NCBI GenBank assembly: GCA_037440065.1
Contig: JBBIUV010000020.1
Location: forward strand, 1 to 64,000
Length of the DNA stretch: 64,000 bases
Reading direction: 5' to 3'
DNA from: UBA1563 sp037440065
GTDB taxonomy: Bacteria > Bacteroidota > Ignavibacteria > Ignavibacteriales > Ignavibacteriaceae
The position numbers and the translations under genes were made by a program. Shown piece by piece: positions 44,074 to 52,211 of the stretch. How positions within the stretch are numbered: the first letter of the stretch is position 1; each line of letters begins with the position of its first letter. Under the pieces are notes generated by a model that was given only the letters and a program-made list of their open reading frames with translations, was not told where the DNA came from and ran no database searches.

Positions 44074-45107
44074 TACCATTCTCCCAAAGTTGCTATCGTT
44101 TCAAATTTTTTGATATCTGTAATTAAATCCCATGAACACCGGACAAAAATCTTTCCGATTTCATAAGTAGTAAATGGTTTTACTTTTTTTCCGTAAGCAA
44201 GTTTAACCAATGCTGCCGGAAGATTCTGACCCGCTTGAGGGGCCAGGTAAACCCAAGCCGGTAAACGAGGATTGATTTCCAAAAGATAAAACTCACCGGT
44301 CTCTTTCGACTTCATAAATTCCAATTCCAGTCCGCTGCACCATTCCGTTTTCTCAATAATTTGATGAGCCATATCGATTAACGTATTTTCTTTTATGGTG
44401 ATTCCAGCCCAGCCTTTACCTTTATCGGTGATGTAAAGTTTCCGCATCGCAACCGCGCCGGTAGTTCCACCTTCACCATCTCCCAGGGCTACAACATTAA
44501 ACTCATCGCCTTTAATGTACTCCTGGATGATTATGGGATAACCCCATTTTGATTTAAGTTTATTAAAATATGGGAGGACTTCTTCAAAACTTTGTGCGAT
44601 GTATGCTTCATAAAAAATTCCTTTTACAACAACGGGGAACTTAAATTGTTTCTCAATTTTTTCAAGATCGTTTTGCGATTGAATCAATATGTTTTTCGGA
44701 ACATTAATATTATTCGCTTTGCAGAAATCGAATAGTTTATCTTTTCCTCTGATATTCAATTGCTCAAGTGTTGGAAGAAAAGTACGAATACCAAGCTTTT
44801 TTAATTTCGGCTGAAGTTTTACAAACCCGTAGAGTTCAGAATCTAATGTTGGAATTATAAGATCCAATTTTTTTTTTTTGTGGATATATGAAATGCGCTC
44901 CATCAAATTATCTAATCCGCTTGAGGGATAAGGAATGTGATAATAATTATCAACCAGATCATCCATATAAATACCGGGTTCAAGTGAATCATAAATGAGT
45001 CCGGTAATTTTGCCAGTAAACTTTCTTTGTTCTTTTAAACTACGGATTACAGGAATTCCGGGACCCGGATTATCAGTGGCGTTTAATCCCGTTACTGCAA
45101 TATTCAT
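44073..45107 (-). CDS. ATP-grasp ligase (CarB-like)
   Basis: A 344-residue protein with a pre-ATP-grasp Rossmann-like half (1-110; NIAVTGLNATDNPGPGIPVIRSL) and an ATP-grasp fold: the lysine strand FPVVVKGIFYEA, hinge IIIQEYIKGDEFNVVAL and the Mg-binding LELEFMKS...FYLLEINPRLPAW. ATP-grasp enzymes activate a carboxylate as acyl phosphate and join it to an amine or thiol. Standing between a PqqD-like protein and a decarboxylase it is the likely bond-forming enzyme of the pathway. The substrate is unknown. Confidence 0.88.
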   Translation of the reverse strand: MNIAVTGLNATDNPGPGIPVIRSLKEQRKFTGKITGLIYDSLEPGIYMDDLVDNYYHIPYPSSGLDNLMERISYIHKKKKLDLIIPTLDSELYGFVKLQPKLKKLGIRTFLPTLEQLNIRGKDKLFDFCKANNINVPKNILIQSQNDLEKIEKQFKFPVVVKGIFYEAYIAQSFEEVLPYFNKLKSKWGYPIIIQEYIKGDEFNVVALGDGEGGTTGAVAMRKLYITDKGKGWAGITIKENTLIDMAHQIIEKTEWCSGLELEFMKSKETGEFYLLEINPRLPAWVYLAPQAGQNLPAALVKLAYGKKVKPFTTYEIGKIFVRCSWDLITDIKKFETIATLGEW

Positions 45108-45358
45108 ATGCGCTCAATCAGAGAAAAATTCTTTAGTTGATTAATGAAATCATCATAATCCTTTTCGAGAAGACCTGCTTCGATATCAAATTCTTTTTCA
45201 ATTTCCGAAAAAATTTCTTCTTTTTCCTTTTTCTGTTGAAGAAGTTTAATGATCGTTTTCCCGGTTTCGTTTACCGTAAACGTTTCACCTGTTGAAGCGT
45301 GAAAGAGAAATCCGCTGTCACTTACGGCTAAGTTTTCTTGAAGGAGGTAGTTAGTCAT
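45104..45358 (-). CDS. PqqD-like peptide-recognition protein
   Basis: An 84-residue protein of PqqD size and pattern: two short strands (AVSDSGFLFHASTGETFTVN), a helix NETGKTIIKLLQQ and a winged-helix-like C-terminus with IEKEFDIEAGLLEKDYDDFINQL. PqqD-type domains (RiPP recognition elements) bind a leader peptide and present it to modifying enzymes; some homologues act in other pathways. No pqqABCE genes are present. It overlaps the ATP-grasp gene by 4 nt and starts 13 nt after the T9SS gene upstream. No short precursor-peptide gene is obvious in the operon. Confidence 0.75.
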   Translation of the reverse strand: MTNYLLQENLAVSDSGFLFHASTGETFTVNETGKTIIKLLQQKKEKEEIFSEIEKEFDIEAGLLEKDYDDFINQLKNFSLIERI

Positions 45359-45371
45359 AGTGTTCCTTTTG

Positions 45372-46211
45372 TTAACGTAATAGAATCATTTTTTTTGCTT
45401 GGGAGTAGGAGCCGCCACGCATTTCGTAAAAATAAATGCCCGTTGGCTGCTGTTCACCTAATTCATTTTTCCCGTTCCAGACAATCTCATGATCTCCAGG
45501 ATGAAGTTCCGTTGACAGGAGTGTTTTAATTAATTCCCCCTGAATATTAAAAATTTTAATTGAAACGTTTTGGCGTTCAGTTAAGGTAAACACAATTTTT
45601 GTTTCGGGATTGAATGGATTAGGAAAATTTTGAGCTAAGGAAAATTTCGCCGGCTGTTCCGAGCTTTGTACTCCAGTTATTCCAGTGTTGTAAATTTCAT
45701 AATAATATTTATTCTGATAAGGGTACTCATTTTTTGCTACTATACATTCCAGTAATCCATCACCATTTAAATCTTTAAATGTTGGATATGAATAAGAATA
45801 ATTGGAAGATTTTTTCTGAAAAACGATATTTCCGGTGGTCAAATCAATTATCTTGAATGATTGAAGATACCCGCTCGCGTCATCATAAGAAAGAGTGTAA
45901 AACTCAACTTTGCCGTCACCGGTCAAATCATATCCGAGTGAATAAAGTTGATAGCCCGCTGCTTTTTCGCCTGCGGTAAAAGTGTACGTGTATTCTGGTG
46001 CAATTGAAAAACCAGCTGAACAAATATTAAAACTTGTTGAATCTGTTGTATATAATCTTGAAAGCCAAATGTCTCCTGATTTCTCAAAGTTGAACCACCC
46101 TGAGGCAAAGTTTCCATCTATTGAACCCGAACTCCAAATGTTTTGCCATTGTGCGGGAATTTTTTCTACTAAAATAATTAAGAATAATAAGAGGAAAATT
46201 GTTTTTTTCAT
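45372..46211 (-). CDS. T9SS-secreted protein with FG-GAP/VCBS-like region
   Basis: A 279-residue exported protein: signal peptide (1-20, ending IPAQW), a region with calcium-loop-like GYDLTGDGKVEFYTLS and FKDLNGDGLLECIV repeats (VCBS/FG-GAP type, DxTGDGKxE / DxNGDGxxE), then a T9SS tail (FSLAQNFPNPFNPETKI ... GIYFYEMR ... KKMILLR). It is extracellular. It lies 13 nt upstream of the PqqD-like gene on the same strand and may be the first gene of that operon, but this could be chance adjacency. Confidence 0.82.
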   Translation of the reverse strand: MKKTIFLLLFLIILVEKIPAQWQNIWSSGSIDGNFASGWFNFEKSGDIWLSRLYTTDSTSFNICSAGFSIAPEYTYTFTAGEKAAGYQLYSLGYDLTGDGKVEFYTLSYDDASGYLQSFKIIDLTTGNIVFQKKSSNYSYSYPTFKDLNGDGLLECIVAKNEYPYQNKYYYEIYNTGITGVQSSEQPAKFSLAQNFPNPFNPETKIVFTLTERQNVSIKIFNIQGELIKTLLSTELHPGDHEIVWNGKNELGEQQPTGIYFYEMRGGSYSQAKKMILLR

Positions 46212-46457
46212 TTATCACTTTCTTTTTGAATTCTATTAAACAAACATCATACCAAAATAGGAAGTCCGTTAACCATCAATTTTTTTGCTATAAACGCCTG
46301 ATGGGATATGTTTGCTTGCCTGGATTTTGTAATTCAGGTTAAAAGAAGCAGGTTTATGTGTGCCTAATAATTTTTCTGGCCGAGAATATTTCTAATGCGT
46401 CTCTTAATTCACGATGTTGAGATTACAAAAAAACATTAGTGAACTGTAACAAATATT

Positions 46458-47726
46458 TTATGACTTCAATTCAAAACCTTCTGATTTTGCAACATAAGCT
46501 GCACAAGTAATATCGCCAATAACATTGGGAACTGTTCTGCACATGTCAAGGATTCTATCTATTCCAAGAATGATAGCTATTCCTTCAGCCGGAATATTTA
46601 CCATCGTCAAAACCATAATTAAAAGTGGAATTGATCCGGAAGGAACACCCGCCGTGCCGATAGCGGTTAACACGCTCATTAATACTACAATCAATTGTGT
46701 GCCAATCGAAAGATTAATACCGAAAACTTGAGCTAAAAATAAAACGGTTACACCTTCAAACAGCGCGGTTCCATTCATGTTCATTGTCGCGCCGAGCGGT
46801 AAAACAAATCCTGTTATGTGCGTAGGAATTCCAAGATTTTCTTTTGACACAGAAATTGTAGTCGGCAGTGTTGCGTTACTTGAACTTGTAGAAAAAGCTG
46901 TAAGCATAACGGTTTCAACTCTACGGAAAAAGAGTATCGGGTTGTACCTTGCAAATACTTTTATCAAAATGGGGTAAACGCCGAACAAATGTAATGCTAA
47001 TCCCAGAAGAACAGTAACTACGTACATCCCTAAAGCAATTAACAGATCAAAACCAAAACGAGAAGTGACACTGAAGATGAGAGCGAAAACTCCAAACGGC
47101 GCTAACTTCATCGCCATGTTAATAATCACAAGAGTTATATCGTTTATCCCTTCTAAAAGATTAATGATTGGTTTTGCTTTTTCCTGGTTAATTAACGTTA
47201 ATGCAATTCCAATCATTAGTGAAAAGAAAATTAATGCGAGCATGTCCGGAATCGGTTTAACAACTGCCGCAGCGGGATTTCTTGGAATGATATTCACTAA
47301 CGTTTGAATACCGAACTCTACTTTCTCGGAAGATTCTTTCAGCTCAACGGCCTGCCCCTTATAAGTAGTTAACAGTAGGGTTTTAGTTTCTTCGGGTAAA
47401 TAATCACCCGGTCTTATTGCATTAACTAAAACCAATCCTATTGTAACAGCTATTGTTGTAACAATTAAAAAGTACATAATTGTTTTAAAACCAATACGTC
47501 CGAGTTTTTTCAGATCTCCAATTTGTGCAACACCGAGGGAAAGGCTCGCAAACACAAGGGGAATAACCATCATGATCAGGAGATTCAAAAATATTTTGCC
47601 TAACGGGTCAGTGAGGTATTGTTGTATGAATAACAAAAAAGGTGCAGCGGGAAAGAAGAAATTGCCGGTGACTCCGGCGGTGGCACCGAGAAGAAGTCCG
47701 ATAAAAATTTTGGAATGTCTACTCAT
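46458..47726 (-). CDS. Dicarboxylate/amino-acid:cation symporter (GltP/DctA family)
   Basis: A 422-residue membrane protein of the DAACS family: the serine-rich hairpin SSSNATLPTTI, the NMNGTALFEG motif (NMDGT in relatives), and the C-terminal AIGTAGVPSGS and DRILDMCRTVPNVIGD. These bind substrate and Na+/H+. It imports glutamate, aspartate or C4-dicarboxylates; the exact substrate is not clear. Monocistronic. Confidence 0.92.
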   Translation of the reverse strand: MSRHSKIFIGLLLGATAGVTGNFFFPAAPFLLFIQQYLTDPLGKIFLNLLIMMVIPLVFASLSLGVAQIGDLKKLGRIGFKTIMYFLIVTTIAVTIGLVLVNAIRPGDYLPEETKTLLLTTYKGQAVELKESSEKVEFGIQTLVNIIPRNPAAAVVKPIPDMLALIFFSLMIGIALTLINQEKAKPIINLLEGINDITLVIINMAMKLAPFGVFALIFSVTSRFGFDLLIALGMYVVTVLLGLALHLFGVYPILIKVFARYNPILFFRRVETVMLTAFSTSSSNATLPTTISVSKENLGIPTHITGFVLPLGATMNMNGTALFEGVTVLFLAQVFGINLSIGTQLIVVLMSVLTAIGTAGVPSGSIPLLIMVLTMVNIPAEGIAIILGIDRILDMCRTVPNVIGDITCAAYVAKSEGFELKS

Positions 47727-47908
47727 GATGAAGGTTTCCTAAAATTTAATTGTGTTTATAAATTAAAGAGATTTTACTGAATTAGAAAACATTATTCGTG
47801 AAAAAGCTTTGCTTCGATCAAACAATAATAAAAGCAAGGTAAAAACTGAAAAATTTCTTAGCTTTGAAAAACTTAATTTCAATTTTGTTTAATAAAAGAT
47901 AGCAAAGT

Positions 47909-48439
47909 ATGAGTCTCACGAAAAAAGAAATCTCCTCAAGACTAAAAAAAATTAAAATTCTTTTAACCGATATTGACGGTGTGCTGACCGACGGCGGAAT
48001 GTATTACACCGAGGACGGAATGGTAATGAAAAAATTTTTTGTTCGGGACGGAATGGGAACAACGCTTCTTCATAAAGCCGGTTTACAGACGGGAATTATT
48101 TCTACCGATGTTTCTCCCATTGCAAAGACCCGCGCCGAGCGGTTAAAAATGGATTTCGTATTTACCGGTATTTGGGAGAAAGATAAAACGTTAGATGAAA
48201 TTTGTACGCAAGCAAAAGTGACAATAGAAAATGTCGCCTTTATCGGAGACGATGTAAATGATCTGGCAATCATTAAAAAAGTTGGTTTTGCTGCTTGCCC
48301 AAAAGATGCAAGTGATGAGGTGAAAAAATTAGCCCATTACATTTGCAAGAAAAAAGGGGGAAATGGCGCTTACCGTGAAGTGGCAGATCTAATATTAAAA
48401 AATCAGAAACTCACATCGAATGGAAAAAATAATCGCTAA
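47909..48439 (+). CDS. kdsC: KdsC-like HAD phosphatase (KDO-8-phosphate phosphatase)
   Basis: A 176-residue HAD-IIIC phosphatase: the nucleophile motif LLTDIDGVLTDGG (Asp21, Asp23), RDGMGTTLLHKAG, and GDDVNDLAII metal site, with a C-terminal GGNGAYREVADLIL typical of KdsC, which completes the neighbouring active site in the tetramer. It makes KDO for lipopolysaccharide. A sialic-acid-type phosphatase is the alternative. It overlaps the next gene by 20 nt. Confidence 0.88.
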   Translation: MSLTKKEISSRLKKIKILLTDIDGVLTDGGMYYTEDGMVMKKFFVRDGMGTTLLHKAGLQTGIISTDVSPIAKTRAERLKMDFVFTGIWEKDKTLDEICTQAKVTIENVAFIGDDVNDLAIIKKVGFAACPKDASDEVKKLAHYICKKKGGNGAYREVADLILKNQKLTSNGKNNR

Positions 48440-49862
48440 AATATTTCTCGTTGGATGTATGACCGCCACCGTTTTTGCTCAAAACATTCCTGAAGCAATT
48501 CAAAAAGAAATTGACAAAGGCGAATTCACTATAGCACAGCAAATGATCTCTGAATACGTTCGTGACAACAAACTATCTGATAGCGAAAAGAAAGCATTGT
48601 TATTTGAATCCGAACGACTTGACCGGATTAAAAAAGATTTTACAAAGGACCATACTCAAATTGTAGCAGAATTAAGAAAAGTGCTACCTGACTTTTCATT
48701 TGATGATCTCTCAATATTCGAAAAAGATAAGTCGCTTGAAATGGAATTTATCGATGGAGAAAAGAAATATTTCAAGAACGCAGCTCCCAATCTTTTTAGA
48801 ATTAATAAAGAGATGAAAAAGCAAAAAGAAGAAAAATTTGGACGCTCCATTGATAGATTGGTAGAGTTCAAAAAAGCAATTGTTTCGGAAATTATTGAAG
48901 AAAGTAAAACTGCAAAGAAGAAATTAGTTTACGAAGAAAATTTCAAAATCACTTACACACTTACCGTTAAACCAAATGCTGTTCCGGAGGGAGAAATTGT
49001 TAAATGCTGGCTTCCTTATCCTAAAGAAGATCACCCGCGCCAACAAAGGCTGCGGCTGATTAGCGCAAGTGAAGAAAAATATATCATCGCTCCCGATTCC
49101 GTTTTGCAGCGGACAATTTATATGGAAAGAAAAGCGGAAAAAGATTCGGCAACAAAATTTTCAGTTGAATTTGAGTTCACCGGATTTGCAGAATACAATG
49201 ATATTTTTTCAAAGGGAACGATTCCTTCAGAGGATATTGCTTTCAAAGAATATATTAAGGAAAGACCTCCGCATATTGTTTTTACGGATGAGATTAAAAC
49301 TTTTTCAAAAAAAATAATTGGCGCTGAAACCAATCCGCTAGAAAAAGTAAAAAAAATATTTACTTGGATAAATGATAATATTCCCTGGGCTAGCGCACTT
49401 GAATACTCTACGATTCCAAACATTTCAGCGTATTGTTTAGAAAATCGACACGGAGATTGCGGAATAAAAACGCTTCTGTTCATGACACTCTGCCGATACA
49501 ACGGCATTCCCGCAAAATGGCAAAGCGGCTGGATGCTTCATCCGGTGGAAGTAAATCTGCATGATTGGTGTGAGATTTACATTCAACCGTTCGGTTGGGT
49601 TCTGGTTGATCAATCTTTTGGATTAATTAATTCTGAAAATGAAAAAGAAAAATATTTTTATATCGGTAATACCGATCCCTATCATTTAATTATAAACGAT
49701 GATTACTCACAACCGCTCTTCCCGGTAAAAATTTTTCCCCGAAGCGAAACAGTTGATTTTCAACGGGGAGAGGTTGAATGGAACGGCGGAAATCTCTATT
49801 TTGACAAGTGGAATTATCATTTAGATGTACGTTATTCAAATGGAAAAACATATGAAAAATAA
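48420..49862 (+). CDS. Secreted transglutaminase-like cysteine protease-fold protein
   Basis: A 480-residue exported protein with a signal peptide (1-20, ending TVFAQ), a helical charged region (about 20-170) and a transglutaminase-core domain (about 300-410) with Cys347 (RHGDCGIKT), His381 (NLHDWCEIY) and Asp397 (VLVDQSFG), a complete triad. Bacterial versions act as peptidases or amidases. It overlaps kdsC by 20 nt and the next barrel gene by 11 nt. Confidence 0.85.
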   Translation: MEKIIAKIFLVGCMTATVFAQNIPEAIQKEIDKGEFTIAQQMISEYVRDNKLSDSEKKALLFESERLDRIKKDFTKDHTQIVAELRKVLPDFSFDDLSIFEKDKSLEMEFIDGEKKYFKNAAPNLFRINKEMKKQKEEKFGRSIDRLVEFKKAIVSEIIEESKTAKKKLVYEENFKITYTLTVKPNAVPEGEIVKCWLPYPKEDHPRQQRLRLISASEEKYIIAPDSVLQRTIYMERKAEKDSATKFSVEFEFTGFAEYNDIFSKGTIPSEDIAFKEYIKERPPHIVFTDEIKTFSKKIIGAETNPLEKVKKIFTWINDNIPWASALEYSTIPNISAYCLENRHGDCGIKTLLFMTLCRYNGIPAKWQSGWMLHPVEVNLHDWCEIYIQPFGWVLVDQSFGLINSENEKEKYFYIGNTDPYHLIINDDYSQPLFPVKIFPRSETVDFQRGEVEWNGGNLYFDKWNYHLDVRYSNGKTYEK

Positions 49863-50595
49863 AATCTTTTTTATCGTTTGTGTTTCAATGCTTTCACTGT
49901 TTTTATCTTACAATATTTCTGCGCAAGAAAAAACATACTTCGATTCTCCGTTTGGAATCGGAGGCGGATTTATTGCTTCTTGGACATTTCCAGATATTCA
50001 ACCTGTGAATGATCAATTAAAAACGTTTGGAACTCCGGAACTTGCTAAATCCGGTTACTTCTCTTCGGGCGGTGCCGGATTTGTCTACATCGGATTTGTT
50101 CCCGGCTTACGCATCGGCGGCATAGGTTATAGCGGTTCAACTAAAGAATCACAACTATCGGGCGGATACAAAAGACAAGCAAAACTTACATCCGCTTTCG
50201 GGGGTGTTACGGTTGAATACACACTTCCGTTTATTCGCCGCGCCGGTGTTTCTATCGGAGTAATTTTAGGCGGCGGAAACACAACTCTTGAATTTTATAG
50301 GTACAAAGATTCTTACTCGTGGAATCAATTGTGGAATGAAATAAAAGATTCTTCTTCAACGCCCAGCTTCGGAAGAAAACTTTCCAACGATTATTTTGTT
50401 GTTGCACCGACTTTGAATGTTGATATTCCAATGTACAGATTGATTGCCTTCAGATTTGGCGCTGCTTATGCTATTCATGTTGGGAATAATTGGAAACTGG
50501 ATAATGAACAGGAAATCTACAATGTCCCGACAACTACTGCAAAGGGACAACTTTATCTGAACGCTGGATTCTTTTTCGGATTTTTTTCTTATTAA
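49852..50595 (+). CDS. Outer-membrane protein, hypothetical
   Basis: A 247-residue protein: signal peptide (1-24, ending ISAQ), then glycine- and aromatic-rich strands (GIGGGFIASW, GGAGFVYIGFVPGLRIGGIGYSG, GVSIGVILGGGNTT) and a C-terminal LYLNAGFFFGFFSY, as in outer-membrane barrels. The function is unknown. The start at 49852 (MKNKIFF) is within the transglutaminase gene; ATGs upstream in frame would precede the signal peptide with charged residues. Confidence 0.65.
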   Translation: MKNKIFFIVCVSMLSLFLSYNISAQEKTYFDSPFGIGGGFIASWTFPDIQPVNDQLKTFGTPELAKSGYFSSGGAGFVYIGFVPGLRIGGIGYSGSTKESQLSGGYKRQAKLTSAFGGVTVEYTLPFIRRAGVSIGVILGGGNTTLEFYRYKDSYSWNQLWNEIKDSSSTPSFGRKLSNDYFVVAPTLNVDIPMYRLIAFRFGAAYAIHVGNNWKLDNEQEIYNVPTTTAKGQLYLNAGFFFGFFSY

Positions 50596-50607
50596 CAAAG
50601 GGATTAA

Positions 50608-51621
50608 ATGAAAAACATTTTAGTTACCGGCGGTGCCGGTTTTATCGGAAGTAATTTTATCAATCATATTCTTAAAGAACGTGATGACTATTTTATAATT
50701 AACCTGGACAAACTTACCTACGCAGGCAATCTTGAAAACCTGGTTGAATCTGAGAACAACAAAAATTACCGCTTTGTTAAAGGGGATATTTGTAATGCCG
50801 AACTCATAAGTTATCTTTTCGAAAAATATAAAATAAAACACGTCATTAATTTTGCCGCCGAATCTCATGTTGATAGAAGTATTCTCGGCTCATCGATTTT
50901 TTACCAAACGAATGTCATCGGCACAAATGTTTTGCTTGAAACTGCGCGGAGAAATGAGGTTGAAAAATTCTTACAGGTTTCAACAGACGAAGTGTATGGC
51001 AGTCTTGGCGCAGAAGGACTTTTTACTGAATCAACTCCGCTTTCTCCGAATAGTCCTTATTCTTCAAGCAAATCCGGAGCCGATATGATGGCTTTAGCCT
51101 TTTATCATACATATGGAATGCCGGTTGTTCTCACGCGTTGTTCAAACAATTACGGACCATATCAGTTTCCTGAAAAATTAATTCCGTTGATGATCATCAA
51201 TTCTTTAAATGATAAAAAACTTCCGGTATATGGTGATGGAATGAATGTGCGTGATTGGATCTATGTTATCGACCATAACCGCGCGATCGATTTGGTTTTT
51301 GAAAAGGGAAGAACCGGCGAAGTTTATAATATTGGCGCAAGCAACGAAATGCCGAACATTAAAATTATTCAATTGATCTTACAGCATTTGAAAAAACCGG
51401 ACAGTTTAATTGAATATGTAAAAGACCGGCTCGGGCACGATAGACGCTACGCGATCGATTCATCAAAAATACAAACCGAACTGGGTTGGAAACCGAAATT
51501 CACTTTTGAAGAAGCAATCCAGTTTACAATTGATTGGTATCTTCAAAACGAACAATGGTGGAAACGCATTATCTCCGGTGATTATTTGAAGTATTATGAA
51601 CAGCAGTATTTAGGAAGATAG
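50608..51621 (+). CDS. rfbB: dTDP-glucose 4,6-dehydratase
   Basis: A 337-residue extended SDR: TGGAGFIG (7-14), LDKLTYAGNLENL, the catalytic Asp127-Glu128 (STDEVYG) and Tyr151-Lys155 (YSSSK), and CSNNYGPYQFPEKLIPL typical of RmlB. It converts dTDP-glucose to dTDP-4-keto-6-deoxyglucose, the entry to rhamnose and other deoxysugars. Other rml genes are not adjacent; an RmlD-like gene lies at 38127. Confidence 0.93.
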   Translation: MKNILVTGGAGFIGSNFINHILKERDDYFIINLDKLTYAGNLENLVESENNKNYRFVKGDICNAELISYLFEKYKIKHVINFAAESHVDRSILGSSIFYQTNVIGTNVLLETARRNEVEKFLQVSTDEVYGSLGAEGLFTESTPLSPNSPYSSSKSGADMMALAFYHTYGMPVVLTRCSNNYGPYQFPEKLIPLMIINSLNDKKLPVYGDGMNVRDWIYVIDHNRAIDLVFEKGRTGEVYNIGASNEMPNIKIIQLILQHLKKPDSLIEYVKDRLGHDRRYAIDSSKIQTELGWKPKFTFEEAIQFTIDWYLQNEQWWKRIISGDYLKYYEQQYLGR

Positions 51622-51677
51622 GTTGTGAGTTGGTGGTAAATCTATTTTGCAATTAGATTTATTGCCACAACCAATCT

Positions 51678-52073
51678 TTACTTTTTCTTAACCGGTGCTT
51701 CAACTTTTGATGGAGTTAAATCTGTCGCAACTTGCTCGGGAAGTAAGTTATACATTGAACCAGTAAAATAATCTATCGCCATTCCGGGAATAAATCCATT
51801 TAAAACATTTCCCCAAAACCACAAAGACATTTTTCTCGTTAGCTGCGTTTCGTACGGTTCGTAACCATCCAATTCAAATTTAATAACATGATCACTATTT
51901 CGATCAATATTTACAACTTGCGGAGAGGTACCGAATTTTTTTCCGTCAACGGTAATCTTTGCATTTGGTGGATTAGATTTCAATTCGACTTCCTGTGTTG
52001 TCGTATTTATCATTGTTGAGCAACCGGTGAGCGAAAGCAACCCAATCGTTATTAAAAGATAGAGTTTTTTCAT
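51678..52073 (-). CDS. PEGA-domain lipoprotein
   Basis: A 131-residue lipoprotein with lipobox LSLTGCS (Cys18) and a PEGA domain (VELKSNPPNAKITVDGKKFG ... VIKFELDGYEPYETQL). The following FWGNVLNGFIPGMAIDYFTGSMYNL is a short amphipathic or membrane-associated segment found in many small Gram-negative PEGA lipoproteins. Probably outer-membrane attached; function unknown. Confidence 0.82.
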   Translation of the reverse strand: MKKLYLLITIGLLSLTGCSTMINTTTQEVELKSNPPNAKITVDGKKFGTSPQVVNIDRNSDHVIKFELDGYEPYETQLTRKMSLWFWGNVLNGFIPGMAIDYFTGSMYNLLPEQVATDLTPSKVEAPVKKK

Positions 52074-52157
52074 AAGTCATTTTTCTTGTTACTCTAATTA
52101 TCGGAGAAAAGTTGGTGCAGTTTAGGAAAGATGAATAGGTTGGCATTTTAAAAATAA

Positions 52158-52188
52158 AAAGCCTGTCCGTTTGCAGTAGACAGGCTTT
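52158..52188 (-). terminator. Intrinsic terminator of the T9SS metalloprotease gene
   Basis: AAAGCCTGTC (52158-52167) / GACAGGCTTT (52179-52188), perfect 10-bp stem. On the minus strand it is followed by a T-rich tract and lies 24 bases beyond the stop of the gene at 52212. Confidence 0.88.
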
Positions 52189-52211
52189 AAGTTTTAGTTT
52201 AGAGGTTGGTG

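Noticed and set aside
45104..45358. PqqD-like protein as evidence of pyrroloquinoline quinone synthesis
   Set aside because: No pqqA, pqqB, pqqC or pqqE is in the neighbourhood; the ATP-grasp and decarboxylase partners do not belong to that pathway.
49118..49507. Minus-strand open frame of 129 codons inside the transglutaminase gene
   Set aside because: It is antisense to a gene with a complete catalytic triad, has no domain similarity, and lacks a ribosome-binding site.
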